The notes beneath the pieces are model-generated. The model had not been told where the DNA came from, ran no database searches, and saw only the letters and a list, made by a program, of their open reading frames with translations. 64,000 nucleotides of DNA, from NCBI GenBank assembly GCA_034401795.1, contig CM067373.1:42857142-42921141 (forward strand). Reading direction: 5' to 3'. Position numbers and translations under genes: made by a program. This document shows, in pieces, positions 12,493 to 24,500 of the stretch; position 1 is the first letter of the stretch; every line of letters starts with the position of its first letter. Source of the stretch: Chaetoderma sp. LZ-2023a (Eukaryota; Mollusca; Caudofoveata; Chaetodermatida; Chaetodermatidae).

Positions 12493-12890
12493 GAATTGAT
12501 GACTCCAATCTGTCGATCGAGTATATGACGTCATAATCAATTACGTCACATGTAGCCTGACGTCACAATCAACTACGTAATGGATGTTATGGCTAAGTCC
12601 GTTAGGAAACCTAAAAAATCCGTCAGTTGTACGAATTGTATGTCTTTACTATTTAATAAATATTCTGTTCAATATTTTGAATCTACTTTAACTGGTCGCT
12701 GTTACTGCTATAGCCTGTATAATATTTTAGGAAATTGAGATTCAGGGAGTTCAGCGTTCGATCGATCTCAACACGGGCAAATCCCGGGCGGAACTTAGCT
12801 AGAGATGGGCGGGGCATAGCTAGAGATGGGAGGGGCATAGCTAGAGATGGGCGGGGCATAGCTAGAGATGGGCGGGGCATAGCTAAAAGA
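12493..12890 (+). mobile_element. TGACGTCA-type MITE-like repeat, copy 4, with GC-box tandem tail
   Basis: The copy runs from GTATATGACGTCATAATC through CGTCAGTTGTACGAATTGTA to GTTCGATCGATCTCAACACG. Its tail (about 12800-12882) is a short tandem repeat in which GGGCGGGGCATAGCTAGAGAT recurs every 20 bp four to five times. An open frame on the minus strand here (MPRPSLA repeats) is only a translation of that tail. Confidence 0.78.
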
Positions 12891-12978
12891 TGATTCCTCC
12901 ATCATGTGACAAGCTAGATTTCTCGGAACTGTATCGCATCCACTAAAAGATCGGCAACAATGCATCATGTGTGAATCC
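12888..12978 (+). repeat. Dispersed repeat paired with 6170-6275
   Basis: CATCATGTGACAAGCTAGAT, TTCTCGGAACTG, GATCGGCAACAATGCATCAT are the inverted counterpart of 6170-6275. The copy directly abuts MITE copy 4, so it may be part of a longer composite element. Confidence 0.55.
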
Positions 12979-13084
12979 AAGGGTGATCCTCATCATCACC
13001 TCATTCTAAGTTCCGCAGAATCCCAAACTACCAGCCAGTAGTGGCTCGCGCCATTGGTGATAACCGTGGCAGAACGGTGCCATG

Positions 13085-13345
13085 GTAGCGATCCAGAGAA
13101 TCCCATTTCAAGGTACCTATACAAGTAAGATTTTGAAAATTTCGAAAGTAATTTTACTGGCCGGTGTTGCAGCTTATGGCAGCAACAACGGCAAGTGAAA
13201 TTTGTATCAAAATATTCAGCAGAATGTTTATTAAATAGTAAACGCATCAAAGACATACAATTCGTACGCTTGACGGACTTTTAAATGTCCATGGCAGAGC
13301 TAGATATGTCATTCAATACGCATTTTGATTTGTGACGTCAGCCTA
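13085..13345 (-). mobile_element. TGACGTCA-type MITE-like repeat, copy 5
   Basis: GGCAGCAACAACGGCAAGTG, CAAAATATTCAGCAGAATGT, GACATACAATTCGTACG and GTGACGTCAGCCTACATG appear in minus-orientation order. The central foldback is eroded. Confidence 0.7.
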
Positions 13346-13559
13346 CATGGATTTCTATTACAAGTGACTTATTGTTATTGAGTTATGTTGACCTAACAAC
13401 GTACAGCCCATATTCATGATAAGTCAGACACATATGATGGGTCAATTTTGGCCCAACAACGATTATAGCCGTTGCTCATGTAAATACTTGATACATATGA
13501 TTAGGTAGAGGTAGAGATGCACACCTTCAGATGAACGATCTCTACCCAATATAAACACC

Positions 13560-14640
13560 ATACCAGGCAAGAGGGTAGAGTTACCTACAACCTACGCAAG
13601 CTCATCAGCGACACTGACACTCAAATGTCATACAAAAAAACCCTCGGGGAGCAGATAGCTAACATCGATGTCAGCCCTAACCAAAATACTGAAATCTATG
13701 GAATCATCCGCTACCAGCACCACAGGTATTCTTAAAAACAACCAAACTAGGTATACTGACAACCCTCTAGTAGTAAAACTGTCAGCAGAGCAGAAAGCGT
13801 TACGGCTGCGCATCTATCTAAGTGGCCAAAAGTGAAAACCTCACCAAACTACGCCGGGAGCGCAAAATTATTCTGCGTCACATTAGCCAATTCTTAAAAG
13901 CTCTTGCTATGCAACAGGCAGACTCCCTAGCAGATGAAATCACTACCACGGATGACTGTCACAAAATGTTTCGGGCAGCCCAAGCCCTGAGAGTTACTGA
14001 CTACACACCACCACTCACTGTACACAACTCTGAAGGACACTTTATCGGGACTGACAAGGGAAAAGCCGAGGCGATCCGAGAATGGTTCAAGGAACAGTTC
14101 ACTTACAACGATGATGAGCCCTTGCACCCGTTCTTAGGAGACCCCAGACCATTACTAACACCAATTAAAACAGCAGATGTTGAGAATGTACTTAAAGCCC
14201 TGAAAAATGGACGTGCATCTGAACCTGATGGCATGAGCAATGAACTATTCAAACATGCAAGCGACATTATCTCAAAACCGATCACGCACCTAATCAATTC
14301 ACCTTTTATGCACCACCTTCCCATCGACGTTGTAGGTCTAGGCACCCTTATCGCACTACTCAAGCCCAAGAAGCCACCTGGGCCCCCAGCCAATCTGCGG
14401 TCCATTGTGCTCCTCAACAGCATACGGAAAATCCTATCCAATGTTACTCTATGCCGCATCTGAGACAAGATCGATTACTTCACTGGATCATGACAAAGTG
14501 GCTTCAAACGTGGACGCAGCTGCGCAGACATTGTATGGGCTCAACGCATGCTTGTGTCAGTAGTCATGTCCAAACACTGGGACTTCCACAAATTGGGCCA
14601 TTGACATGTCACGAGCCTTCGACACATTTAAATGCTCTCC
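13560..14640 (+). pseudogene. Non-LTR (LINE) retrotransposon fragment, reverse transcriptase region, broken
   Basis: The longest open piece (13822-14462, 213 codons) matches the linker and start of a LINE reverse transcriptase. It has a basic, helical ADEI-type lead-in, GRASEPDGMSNELFK where active copies have a GPDG core, and TLIALLKPKKPPGPPANLRS followed by LLNSIRKILS, the fingers-region signature. A TGA ends it at 14461-14463. Recognisable RT text continues in the same frame (QSGFKRGRSCADIVWA near 14497-14545) after another stop, then after a one-base shift as IDMSRAFDT (near 14600), the motif with the first catalytic Asp. Upstream text around 13725-13815 is also LINE-like and is closed by a stop before 13822. 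There is no endonuclease domain or 3' end, so this is a truncated, dead copy. The LINE clade cannot be fixed by eye. Confidence 0.82.
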
Positions 14641-16085
14641 CTACAATACAATACAAATTCAAGAGTACGAGAAACAATATATTATCTAGGATACCAATAG
14701 ACCAAAAATAAATGGTAATAAATAACAAATAAGAGGTTACAAAACCATAAGGTACGCCTCAGTAAGGAACGACTTCTAGCAATTAAGAAGGCTATATCTC
14801 TTTATGAAAAATATATGGGAGAAGATGAATATGATCGAATTGGTGACCAGAATCGTTCATGAACTGGGATGGATCACCCCAATGTAAAATAGCAGATGAA
14901 GTTCCGCACACCAATACTTGAGCGATGGACGTCTTTAAGTACAGTACCACAAAAGCGGATATAGATCTGCATGACAATACTTGAGCGATGGGTGTCTTTA
15001 AGGACAGTCTCATATGCCAAACAGAAACCTATTACTATAAACTACTATCGATTAAACTCCCTAACCTTAATGTTCAAACTATATGAATTCGGTACCTACA
15101 GTCTCGAGGGGTAGTAAATTCATTCTGGAGAAGTATCAAATGGTTGTATACACGGCACGGAGAAATACGATCCAGTAAAGACCGTCTGGTTCCGGATAAG
15201 TCCAGTGACCTATACCATGGAAACGCACATTCCAGCTTGGAGGGTCTATATAAAGAGCATGGTAGCGAAGAGTTAAAACAGGTTCTGAGAAACGAAAGAG
15301 AAATATTACATGCAACTCCCTAGCAGTATGAAGAACTTAATATAAGTTCATCTCAGTACACTTTCTACAATCAATTTCAATGGATAAACTACTTAAATAC
15401 AAACATGTAAAACGGACACGGTTCCGCTCGGATGGAACAAGAGCTTGGCACGCTGAAGTATCTTGATTCAGCTATCCTGATTTCAGACATGGGGGTTAGT
15501 TGTTCAATGGAATCACCTGGAGTCCTAGAAAATAAGAATCACTATGGAGAACCACGTCCTCCGCCAAACCAATCACTCTACGCCAACAGCTTGATGGCTC
15601 TGGGTCTGCACTTTCCCACTGTCAGAAAGTCGTCAACTCTCAAGACAAAGACCCAATCAGACACCAGGAATGAACCAGACCACGGGTCACGAGGCCCATG
15701 TCTGGCACGCCCAGGTATCTTCCCCTAAACATCTTCTCAAAGTGGAGGCTGGAAACTTCAATCTCGCACAACTCTCTGTCTACTACTCCGATTGAAAAAC
15801 AGTTTGCAGATTCTGAATTCCCAATAGATTCTACATTGAGAGTCTAAGCGCGCCCTTAAAACCACCAGCTGCCTCGCGAGTGCAAAGATGGCATAAAATG
15901 TGCTGGAACTCCGGTTATCAGGCCGAGAAAGGAGTGTGCACGAAACCACACCCGGAGCCTGGATCTGCCTCCGCCCGAAACATCTGCACTGAAGGCGGAC
16001 CGACTCCGAATCTCATTACGTGCACGTGCATTGAATAGCATGCCCCATGGTCCCATAGTGGTCATGCCTGAGATTATTCACTCTT
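14641..16085. other. Unassigned, probably repeat-derived
   Basis: A roughly 64-bp direct duplication (CAATACTTGAGCGATGG and GTCTTTAAG twice, near 14909 and 14973) is visible. A TATATAAAGAGCATGG sequence at about 15248 could be a promoter or LTR remnant. Open frame 15432-15728 has no recognisable domain. I cannot assign a family. Confidence 0.35.
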
Positions 16086-16131
<46 letters not shown>

Positions 16132-16375
16132 ATGGCCCACCTGTACCTGTACAACACATAATCATCAGAGAGCGGAGAGCAGGAGGGAGGGAGGAGAGAG
16201 AGAGAGAGATGGGGAGAGTGGGGAGAGAGAGTGTAGAGGGAGGGAGGGAGGGAGAGAGAGAGAGGGGGAGAGAGAAAGAGAGAAAGTGTGTGTGTGTGTG
16301 TGCGGGCGGGCGGGCGGGTGGGCGGGCGTGCGTGCGCGTGCCTGCGTGCGTGCGTGCGTGCGTGTAAAAAATATG
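16086..16375. repeat. Low-complexity block: (GA)n, GGGA-rich, (GT)n, (GCGG)n, (CGTG)n
   Basis: About 20 GA dinucleotides (16088-16128), then purine-only GAGAG/GGGAGG text from 16160, then GTGTGTG, GCGGGCGG and CGTGCGTG runs to 16365. Open frames on either strand here translate simple repeats only. Confidence 0.93.
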
Positions 16376-17513
16376 CTCACATCCAGTAAGAAGATGACCA
16401 GAGTAACTGTCAGCAGTGCTCTTCTTATTAAGCGGACAATGCTACTACTGAGAACTTTCTCGCTAGAGTAATAACATGCGATGGGATCTGTATCTACCTG
16501 AATGTAACACAAGAGTCCGTAGAGAGGAAACATGCAGTATCCCCGGGTGCAAAGAAATGCACAGCAACTACGTCACGCAAGAATCGTGATTATGGTTACA
16601 GCTGGTGGAGTCATTCATTTTGATTAAATGCCTCGGGGAACCACCGTAACAGGCGATTACTTTGGAAATTGAAGGAATTCATCAAGCAGAAACGGTGTGG
16701 AAAGTAACGCGATGTGGGTTCCTTCTCCAGGACAATGCAAACCAATACAAGAATGTACATATGGACTCTTACCGCTCTCTCTCCCACCCACCTACCCCAT
16801 TATCCTGATCCACAGTGGCTATTTTATACAGCATGTTCCTCCGTGGTAAGAGATATAAGGATGACAATGAGGTGACCGCTGCCGTAAAAGAGGCGGTTTG
16901 AGACCCAAGACAACTCGTTTTAGTGGAAGGGCATAAACGACCTCCCGACCTTTCGGACTAAGTGTATTGGCACAGATGAAAACAAATCTAGCGAAATAAG
17001 TAAAGGAAAGCAATCTATCTGCTTTTGCTAGAAATATGTTGACCAACACTTGTAGACTCCTACATAATAATCCATGGACTAATGTTGAATCAACGACTTT
17101 TAGCCCATATAGACCATAAACTATATTCCAAGTGATGGACTAATTTTTTTGTTACAGACTGTAGTAGTAGAGGATGGTGTTGGTAAAAGGACCACTGGTT
17201 CTCGGATCATCCTAGGGTCCGGCAGCAACCTTAATTTGGTGACTGTTATGACCTAATTAGAATGTCTGTGGGTCAAAGGATATGATCTAATTAGAGTGCA
17301 AATTAAGCAAGTGTCGGATATTAAGTTTAATGTTATTCACGGTATCGGTTAAGGACATATTGAGAGAATTACATTTAGCATTATAGGGTTAATGTCGTAC
17401 AAGAGTAACCCCTTTAATTCTCAAATTTATTCAAGAAAATTTTAATTTTCTCAGAGAAAATGTACTTTTGCAGAGGAAGAGAAGAGCATTTTTGAAAATT
17501 TATCACCGCTATG
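16376..17513. other. Unassigned upstream flank of the EF-hand gene
   Basis: No gene, RNA or clear repeat family is seen. Small open frames (for example 16819-17049 minus) show no recognisable motif. Confidence 0.4.
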
Positions 17514-17735
17514 AGAGTGAGTGAGTGAGTGAGTGAGTGAGTGAGTGAGTGAGTGGGTGGGTGGGTGGGTGAGTTAGTGAGGGAGGGAGGTGGGGCGAGT
17601 TGGTGGAAGTGAGCGAGGTGGGGGTGGGTGAGAGTGAGTGAGTGAGTGAGTGAGTGAGTGAGTGAGTGAGTGAGTGAGAGAGTGAGTGAGTGAGTGAGCG
17701 AGCGGGCGGGTTGGCGGGCAGGTGAGCGAGCGAGT
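17514..17735. repeat. (GTGA)n/(GTGG)n microsatellite close upstream of the EF-hand gene
   Basis: GAGTGAGTGAGT runs, interrupted by GGGTGGGTGG and GGGAGG text, end about 150 bp before the start codon at 17886. They may lie in the promoter or 5' leader. Confidence 0.93.
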
Positions 17736-17885
17736 GAGCAGATGGACAGATATATGGATGCATTGTTAGATGGATGGGTCACTGAGCGGAAGAGTCGAGA
17801 AGACTGTGCGACTGATTGATTCCTTTGCATAATTTATTATGACAATCAGGAAACTTCATCGGTATATGAACAGAAAACATCCAAA

Positions 17886-18007
17886 ATGGCTGCCTTTGAA
17901 ATGATGAAGACAAAATGGCGACGAATGTTCGTGAGTTTGGACACTAACGAGGATGGATACATGTCGGAGCAGGACCTGCTGGACCTGGCACAAAAGTTTA
18001 TAGACAA
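17886..18007 (+). CDS. EF-hand sarcoplasmic-calcium-binding-protein-like gene, coding exon 1
   Basis: This exon starts with ATG in a good initiation context (AAAATGG) and gives 40 codons plus two bases. It encodes a lysine-rich N-terminal helix (MAAFEMMKTKWRR) and the first EF-hand loop, DTNEDGYMSEQD, with acidic residues at positions 1, 5 and 12 and Gly at 6. The exon ends at AA|GTATGT, a strong donor, phase 2. The acceptor at 26947/26948 supplies the single base (G) that completes a Lys codon, so exons 1 and 2 join in frame to 177 codons, a usual length for sarcoplasmic calcium-binding and coelenterazine-binding-type proteins. These bind Ca2+ in the cytosol and act mainly as soluble buffers; that role is inferred from family membership. 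No TATA box is obvious upstream; a 5' untranslated exon could exist further left. Confidence 0.85.
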
Positions 18008-18232
18008 GTATGTAATGCAATATTACTGTACCAACACCGGCGTCGTCGTCGGCGGCGGCATTTGGGGCAGTATCGTAGAATAAGGTGTTGTATTAGCAAT
18101 GGTGTAGGATACAAGTGCATCACCTTCAAAGTGTGTGTGCCTTCATTGGAGCGAGTTCTATAAATAAGACACACAATGATTAGGTAGATAATGAAACAAA
18201 GAAGACAGTCGGACAAACTGTGTTCACAATGG
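18008..18232 (+). other. Intron 5' end, no repeat identified
   Basis: This follows the GTATGT donor. It contains a short CGTCGTCGGCGG tract at 18040-18058 and nothing else recognisable. The open frame that reads through from exon 1 ends in the intron at 18083, as expected for unspliced sequence. Confidence 0.6.
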
Positions 18233-18590
18233 AGAGATCCGATATGTCACTAAAGTATATGACGTCATAATCATTTACGTCACATGTAGCCTGACGTCAC
18301 AATCAAAATGCGTAATAAATTACGGATCTAGCTCCGTCATGACCATTTAAACTTCGATCGAGGAAGGCGTACGAGTTGTACGTCTTTGGTGGATTTACAT
18401 TTAAATAAATATTCTGTTGAATATTTTGAAACTAATTTGACTGGTGGTTGCTTACCGGAATAGTTACCTTGTAATTGGGATTCTGTGAATTCAGGGTTCA
18501 AAGTGTGTAAGTAGATCCTAACACGTTCAACGCATGGGCGGAGCTTAGCCATAAATGGGCGTCACATGACTAGAAATGGACCCTCTATAA
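18233..18590 (+). mobile_element. TGACGTCA-type MITE-like repeat, copy 6, inside the EF-hand intron
   Basis: It starts with GAGATCCGATATGTCACT, then TATATGACGTCATAATCATT, CACATGTAGCCTGACGTCAC, ATTTAAATAAATATTCTGTT, GAATATTTTGAAACTAATTT and a final GGGCGGAGCTTAGCCATAAA. The second hairpin arm is missing. It sits directly against the 32-bp minisatellite. Confidence 0.78.
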
Positions 18591-18591
18591 A

Positions 18592-21500
18592 CAGCTGTTT
18601 AACTAGAGTCTGTAGTAGAACAGATGACGTGTAACTAGAGTCTGTAGTAGAACAGATCACGTGTAGCTAGAGTCTGTAGTAGAACAGATCACGTGTAGCT
18701 AGAGTCTGTGGTAGAACAGATCACGTGTAACTAGAGTCTGTAGTAGAACAGATCACGTGTAGCTAGAGTCTGTAGTAGAACACATCACGTGTAGCTAAAG
18801 TCTGTAGTAGAACAGATCACGTGTAAATAGAGTCTGTAGTAGAACAGATCACCTGTAGCTAGAGTCTCTAGTAGAACAGATCACGTGTAGCTAGAGTCTG
18901 TAGTAGAACAGATCACGTGTAGCTAGAGTCTGTAGTAGAACAGATCACGTGTAGCTAGAGTCTGTAGTAGAACAGATCACGTGTAGCTAGAGTCTGTGGT
19001 AGAACAGATCACGTGTAACTAGAGTCTGTAGTAGAACAGATCGCGTGTAGCTAGAGTCTGTGGTAGAACAGATCACGTGTAACTAGAGTCTGTAGTAGAA
19101 CAGAGCACGTGTAGCTAGAGTCTGTAGTAGAACAGATCACGTGTAGCTAGAGTCTGTGGTAGAACAGATCACGTGTAACTAGAGTCTGTAGTAGAACAGA
19201 TCACGTGTAGCTAGAGTCTGTGGTAGAACAGATCACGTGTAGCTAGAGTCTGTGGTAGAACAGGTCACGTGTAACCAAAGTCTGTAGTAGAACAGATCAC
19301 GTGTAAATAGAGTCTGTAGTAGAACACATCACGTGTAACTAGAGTCTGTAGTAGAACAGATCACCTGGAGCTAGAGTCTGTAGTAAAACAGATCACCTAT
19401 AGCTAGAGTCTCTAGTAGAACAGATCACGTGTAGCTAGCGTCTGTAGTAGAACAGATCACGTGTAAATAGAGTCTGTAGTAGAACACATCACGTGTAACT
19501 AGAGTCTGTAGTAGAACAGATCACCTGGATCTAGAGTCTGTAGTAAAACAGATCACCTGTAGCTAGAGTCTCTAGTAGAACAGATCACGTGTAGCTAGCG
19601 TCTGTAGTAGAACAGATCACGTGTAAATAGAGTCTGTAGTAGAACACATCACGTGTAACTAGAGTCTGTAGTAGAACAGATCACCTGGAGCTAGAGTCTG
19701 TAGTAAAACAGATCACCTGTAGCTAGAGTCTGTGGTAGAACAGATCACGTGTAGCTAGAGTCTGTGGTAGAACAGAGCACGTGTAGCTAGAGTCTGTGGT
19801 AGAACAGATCACGTGTAACTAGAGTCTGTAGTAGAACAGATCACGTGTAACTAGAGTCTGTAGTAGAACAGATCACGTGTAGCTAGAGTCTGTGGTAGAA
19901 CAGATCACGTGTAGCTAGAGTCTGTAGTAGAACAGATCACGTGTAGCTAGAGTCTGTGGTAGAACAGAGCACGTGTAGCTAGAGTCTGTGGTAGAACAGA
20001 TCACGTGTAACCAAAGTCTGTAGTAGAACAGATCACGTGTAACTAGAGTCTGTAGTAGAACAGATCACGTGTAACTAGAGTCTGTGGTAGAACAGAGCAC
20101 GTGTAGCTAGAGTCTGTGGTAGAACAGAGCACGTGTAGCTAGAGTCTGTGGTAGAACAGATCACGTGTAACCAAAGTCTGTAGTAGAACAGATCACGTGT
20201 AACTAGAGTCTGTAGTAGAACAGATCACGTGTAACTAGAGTCTGTGGTAGAACAGATCACGTGTAGCTAGAGTCTGTAGTAGAACAGATCACGTGTAGCT
20301 AGAGTCTGTGGTAGAACAGATCACGTGTAACTAGAGTCTGTAGTAGAACAGATCACGTGTAGCTAGAGTCTGTAGTAGAACAGATCACGTGTAAATAGAG
20401 TCTGTAGTAGAACAGATCACCTGTAGCTAGAGTCTCTAGTAGAACAGATCACGTGTAGCTAGAGTCTGTAGTAGAACAGATCACGTGTAGGTAGAGTCTG
20501 TAGTAGAACACATCACGTGTAGCTAAAGTCTGTAGTAGAACAGATCACGTGTAAATAGAGTCTGTAGTAGAACAGATCACCTGTAGCTAGAGTCTCTAGT
20601 AGAACAGATCACGTGTAGCTAGAGTCTGTAGTAGAACAGATCACGTGTAGCTAGAGTCTGTAGTAGAACAGATCACGTGTAGCTAGAGTCTGTAGTAGAA
20701 CAGATCACGTGTAGCTAGAGTCTGTGGTAGAACAGATCACGTGTAACTAGAGTCTGTAGTAGAACAGATCGCGTGTAGCTAGAGTCTGTAGTAGAACAGA
20801 TCGCGTGTAGCTAGAGTCTGTGGTAGAACAGATCACGTGTAGCTAGAGTCTCTAGTAGAACAGATCACGTGTAGCTAGAGTCTGTAGTAGAACAGATCAC
20901 GTGTAGCTAGAGTCTGTAGTAGAACAGATCACGTGTAGCTAGAGTCTGTAGTAGAACAGATCACATGTAGCTAGAGTCTGTAGTAGAACAGATCACGTGT
21001 AGCTAGAGTCTGTAGTAGAACAGATCGCGTGTAGCTAGAGTCTGTAGTAGAACAGATCGTGTGTAGCTAGAGTCTGTGGTAGAACAGATCACGTGTAGCT
21101 AGAGTCTCTAGTAGAACAGATCACGTGTAGCTAGAGTCTGTGGTAGAACAGATCACATGTAGCTAGAGTCTCTAGTAGAACAGATCACGTGTAGCTAGAG
21201 TCTGTAGTAGAACAGATCACGTGTAGCTAGAGTCTGTAGTAGAACACATCACGTGTAGCTAAAGTCTGTAGTAGAACAGATCACGTGTAAATAGAGTCTG
21301 TAGTAGAACAGATCACCTGTAGCTAGAGTCTCTAGTAGAACAGATCACGTGTAGCTAGAGTCTGTAGTAGAACAGATCACGTGTAGCTAGAGTCTGTAGT
21401 AGAACAGATCACGTGTAGCTAGAGTCTGTAGTAGAACAGATCACGTGTAGCTAGAGTCTGTGGTAGAACAGATCACGTGTAACCAAAGTCTGTAGTAGAA

Positions 21501-24500
21501 CAGATCACGTGTAAATAGAGTCTGTAGTAGAACAGATCACCTGGAGCTAGAGTCTGTAGTAAAACAGATCACCTGTAGCTAGAGTCTGTAGTAGAACAGA
21601 TCACGTGTAGCTAGAGTCTGTGGTAGAACAGATCACGTGTAACTAGAGTCTGTAGTAGAACAGATCACGTGTAACTAGAGTCTGTGGTAGAACAGAGCAC
21701 GTGTAGCTAGAGTCTGTGGTAGAACAGAGCACGTGTAGCTAGAGTCTGTGGTAGAACAGATCACGTGTAACCAAAGTCTGTAGTAGAACAGATCACGTGT
21801 AACTAGAGTCTGTAGTAGAACAGATCACGTGTAACTAGAGTCTGTGGTAGAACAGATCACGTGTAGCTAGAGTCTGTAGTAGAACAGATCACGTGTAGCT
21901 AGAGTCTGTGGTAGAACAGATCACGTGTAACTAGAGTCTGTAGTAGAACAGATCACGTGTAGCTAGAGTCTGTAGTAGAACAGATCACGTGTAAATAGAG
22001 TCTGTAGTAGAACAGATCACCTGTAGCTAGAGTCTCTAGTAGAACAGATCACGTGTAGCTAGAGTCTGTAGTAGAACAGATCACGTGTAGGTAGAGTCTG
22101 TAGTAGAACACATCACGTGTAGCTAAAGTCTGTAGTAGAACAGATCACGTGTAAATAGAGTCTGTAGTAGAACAGATCACCTGTAGCTAGAGTCTCTAGT
22201 AGAACAGATCACGTGTAGCTAGAGTCTGTAGTAGAACAGATCACGTGTAGCTAGAGTCTGTAGTAGAACAGATCACGTGTAGCTAGAGTCTGTAGTAGAA
22301 CAGATCACGTGTAGCTAGAGTCTGTGGTAGAACAGATCACGTGTAACTAGAGTCTGTAGTAGAACAGATCGCGTGTAGCTAGAGTCTGTAGTAGAACAGA
22401 TCGCGTGTAGCTAGAGTCTGTGGTAGAACAGATCACGTGTAGCTAGAGTCTCTAGTAGAACAGATCACGTGTAGCTAGAGTCTGTAGTAGAACAGATCAC
22501 GTGTAGCTAGAGTCTGTAGTAGAACAGATCACGTGTAGCTAGAGTCTGTAGTAGAACAGATCACATGTAGCTAGAGTCTGTAGTAGAACAGATCACGTGT
22601 AGCTAGAGTCTGTAGTAGAACAGATCGCGTGTAGCTAGAGTCTGTAGTAGAACAGATCGTGTGTAGCTAGAGTCTGTGGTAGAACAGATCACGTGTAGCT
22701 AGAGTCTCTAGTAGAACAGATCACGTGTAGCTAGAGTCTGTGGTAGAACAGATCACATGTAGCTAGAGTCTCTAGTAGAACAGATCACGTGTAGCTAGAG
22801 TCTGTAGTAGAACAGATCACGTGTAGCTAGAGTCTGTAGTAGAACACATCACGTGTAGCTAAAGTCTGTAGTAGAACAGATCACGTGTAAATAGAGTCTG
22901 TAGTAGAACAGATCACCTGTAGCTAGAGTCTCTAGTAGAACAGATCACGTGTAGCTAGAGTCTGTAGTAGAACAGATCACGTGTAGCTAGAGTCTGTAGT
23001 AGAACAGATCACGTGTAGCTAGAGTCTGTAGTAGAACAGATCACGTGTAGCTAGAGTCTGTGGTAGAACAGATCACGTGTAACTAGAGTCTGTAGTAGAA
23101 CAGATCGCGTGTAGCTAGAGTCTGTGGTAGAACAGATCACGTGTAACTAGAGTCTGTAGTAGAACAGAGCACGTGTAGCTAGAGTCTGTAGTAGAACAGA
23201 TCACGTGTAGCTAGAGTCTGTGGTAGAACAGATCACGTGTAACTAGAGTCTGTAGTAGAACAGATCACGTGTAGCTAGAGTCTGTGGTAGAACAGATCAC
23301 GTGTAGCTAGAGTCTGTGGTAGAACAGATCACGTGTAACCAAAGTCTGTAGTAGAACAGATCACGTGTAAATAGAGTCTGTAGTAGAACACATCACGTGT
23401 AACTAGAGTCTGTAGTAGAACAGATCACCTGGAGCTAGAGTCTGTAGTAAAACAGATCACCTATAGCTAGAGTCTCTAGTAGAACAGATCACGTGTAGCT
23501 AGCGTCTGTAGTAGAACAGATCACGTGTAAATAGAGTCTGTAGTAGAACACATCACGTGTAACTAGAGTCTGTAGTAGAACAGATCACCTGGAGCTAGAG
23601 TCTGTAGTAAAACAGATCACCTGTAGCTAGAATCTCTAGTAGAACAGATCACGTGTAGCTAGCGTCTGTAGTAGAACAGATCACGTGTAAATAGAGTCTG
23701 TAGTAGAACACATCACGTGTAACTAGAGTCTGTAGTAGAACAGATCACCTGGAGCTAGAGTCTGTAGTAAAACAGATCACCTGTAGCTAGAGTCTCTAGT
23801 AGAACAGATCACGTGTAGCTAGAGTCTGTGGTAGAACAGATCACGTGTAACTAGAGTCTGTAGTAGAACAGATCACGTGTAACTAGAGTCTGTAGTAGAA
23901 CAGATCACGTGTAGCTAGAGTCTGTGGTAGAACAGATCACGTGTAGCTAGAGTCTGTGGTAGAACAGAGCACGTGTAGCTAGAGTCTGTGGTAGAACAGA
24001 TCACGTGTAGCTAGAGTCTGTGGTAGAACAGATCACGTGTAACCAAAGTCTGTAGTAGAACAGATCACGTGTAAATAGAGTCTGTAGTAGAACAGATCAC
24101 CTGGAGCTAGAGTCTGTAGTAAAACAGATCACCTGTAGCTAGAGTCTGTAGTAGAACAGATCACGTGTAGCTAGAGTCTGTGGTAGAACAGATCACGTGT
24201 AACTAGAGTCTGTAGTAGAACAGATCACGTGTAACTAGAGTCTGTAGTAGAACAGATCACGTGTAGCTAGAGTCTGTGGTAGAACAGATCACGTGTAGCT
24301 AGAGTCTGTGGTAGAACAGAGCACGTGTAGCTAGAGTCTGTGGTAGAACAGATCACGTGTAGCTAGAGTCTGTGGTAGAACAGATCACGAGTAGCTAGAG
24401 TCTGTGGTAGAACAGATCACGTGTAGCTAGAGTCTGTGGTAGAACAGATCACGTGTAACCAAAGTCTGTAGTAGAACACATCACGTGTAACTAGAGTCTG

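Noticed and set aside
17414-17830. Ser/Leu/Thr-rich minus-strand frames
   Set aside because: They translate the GTGA microsatellite upstream of the EF-hand gene.
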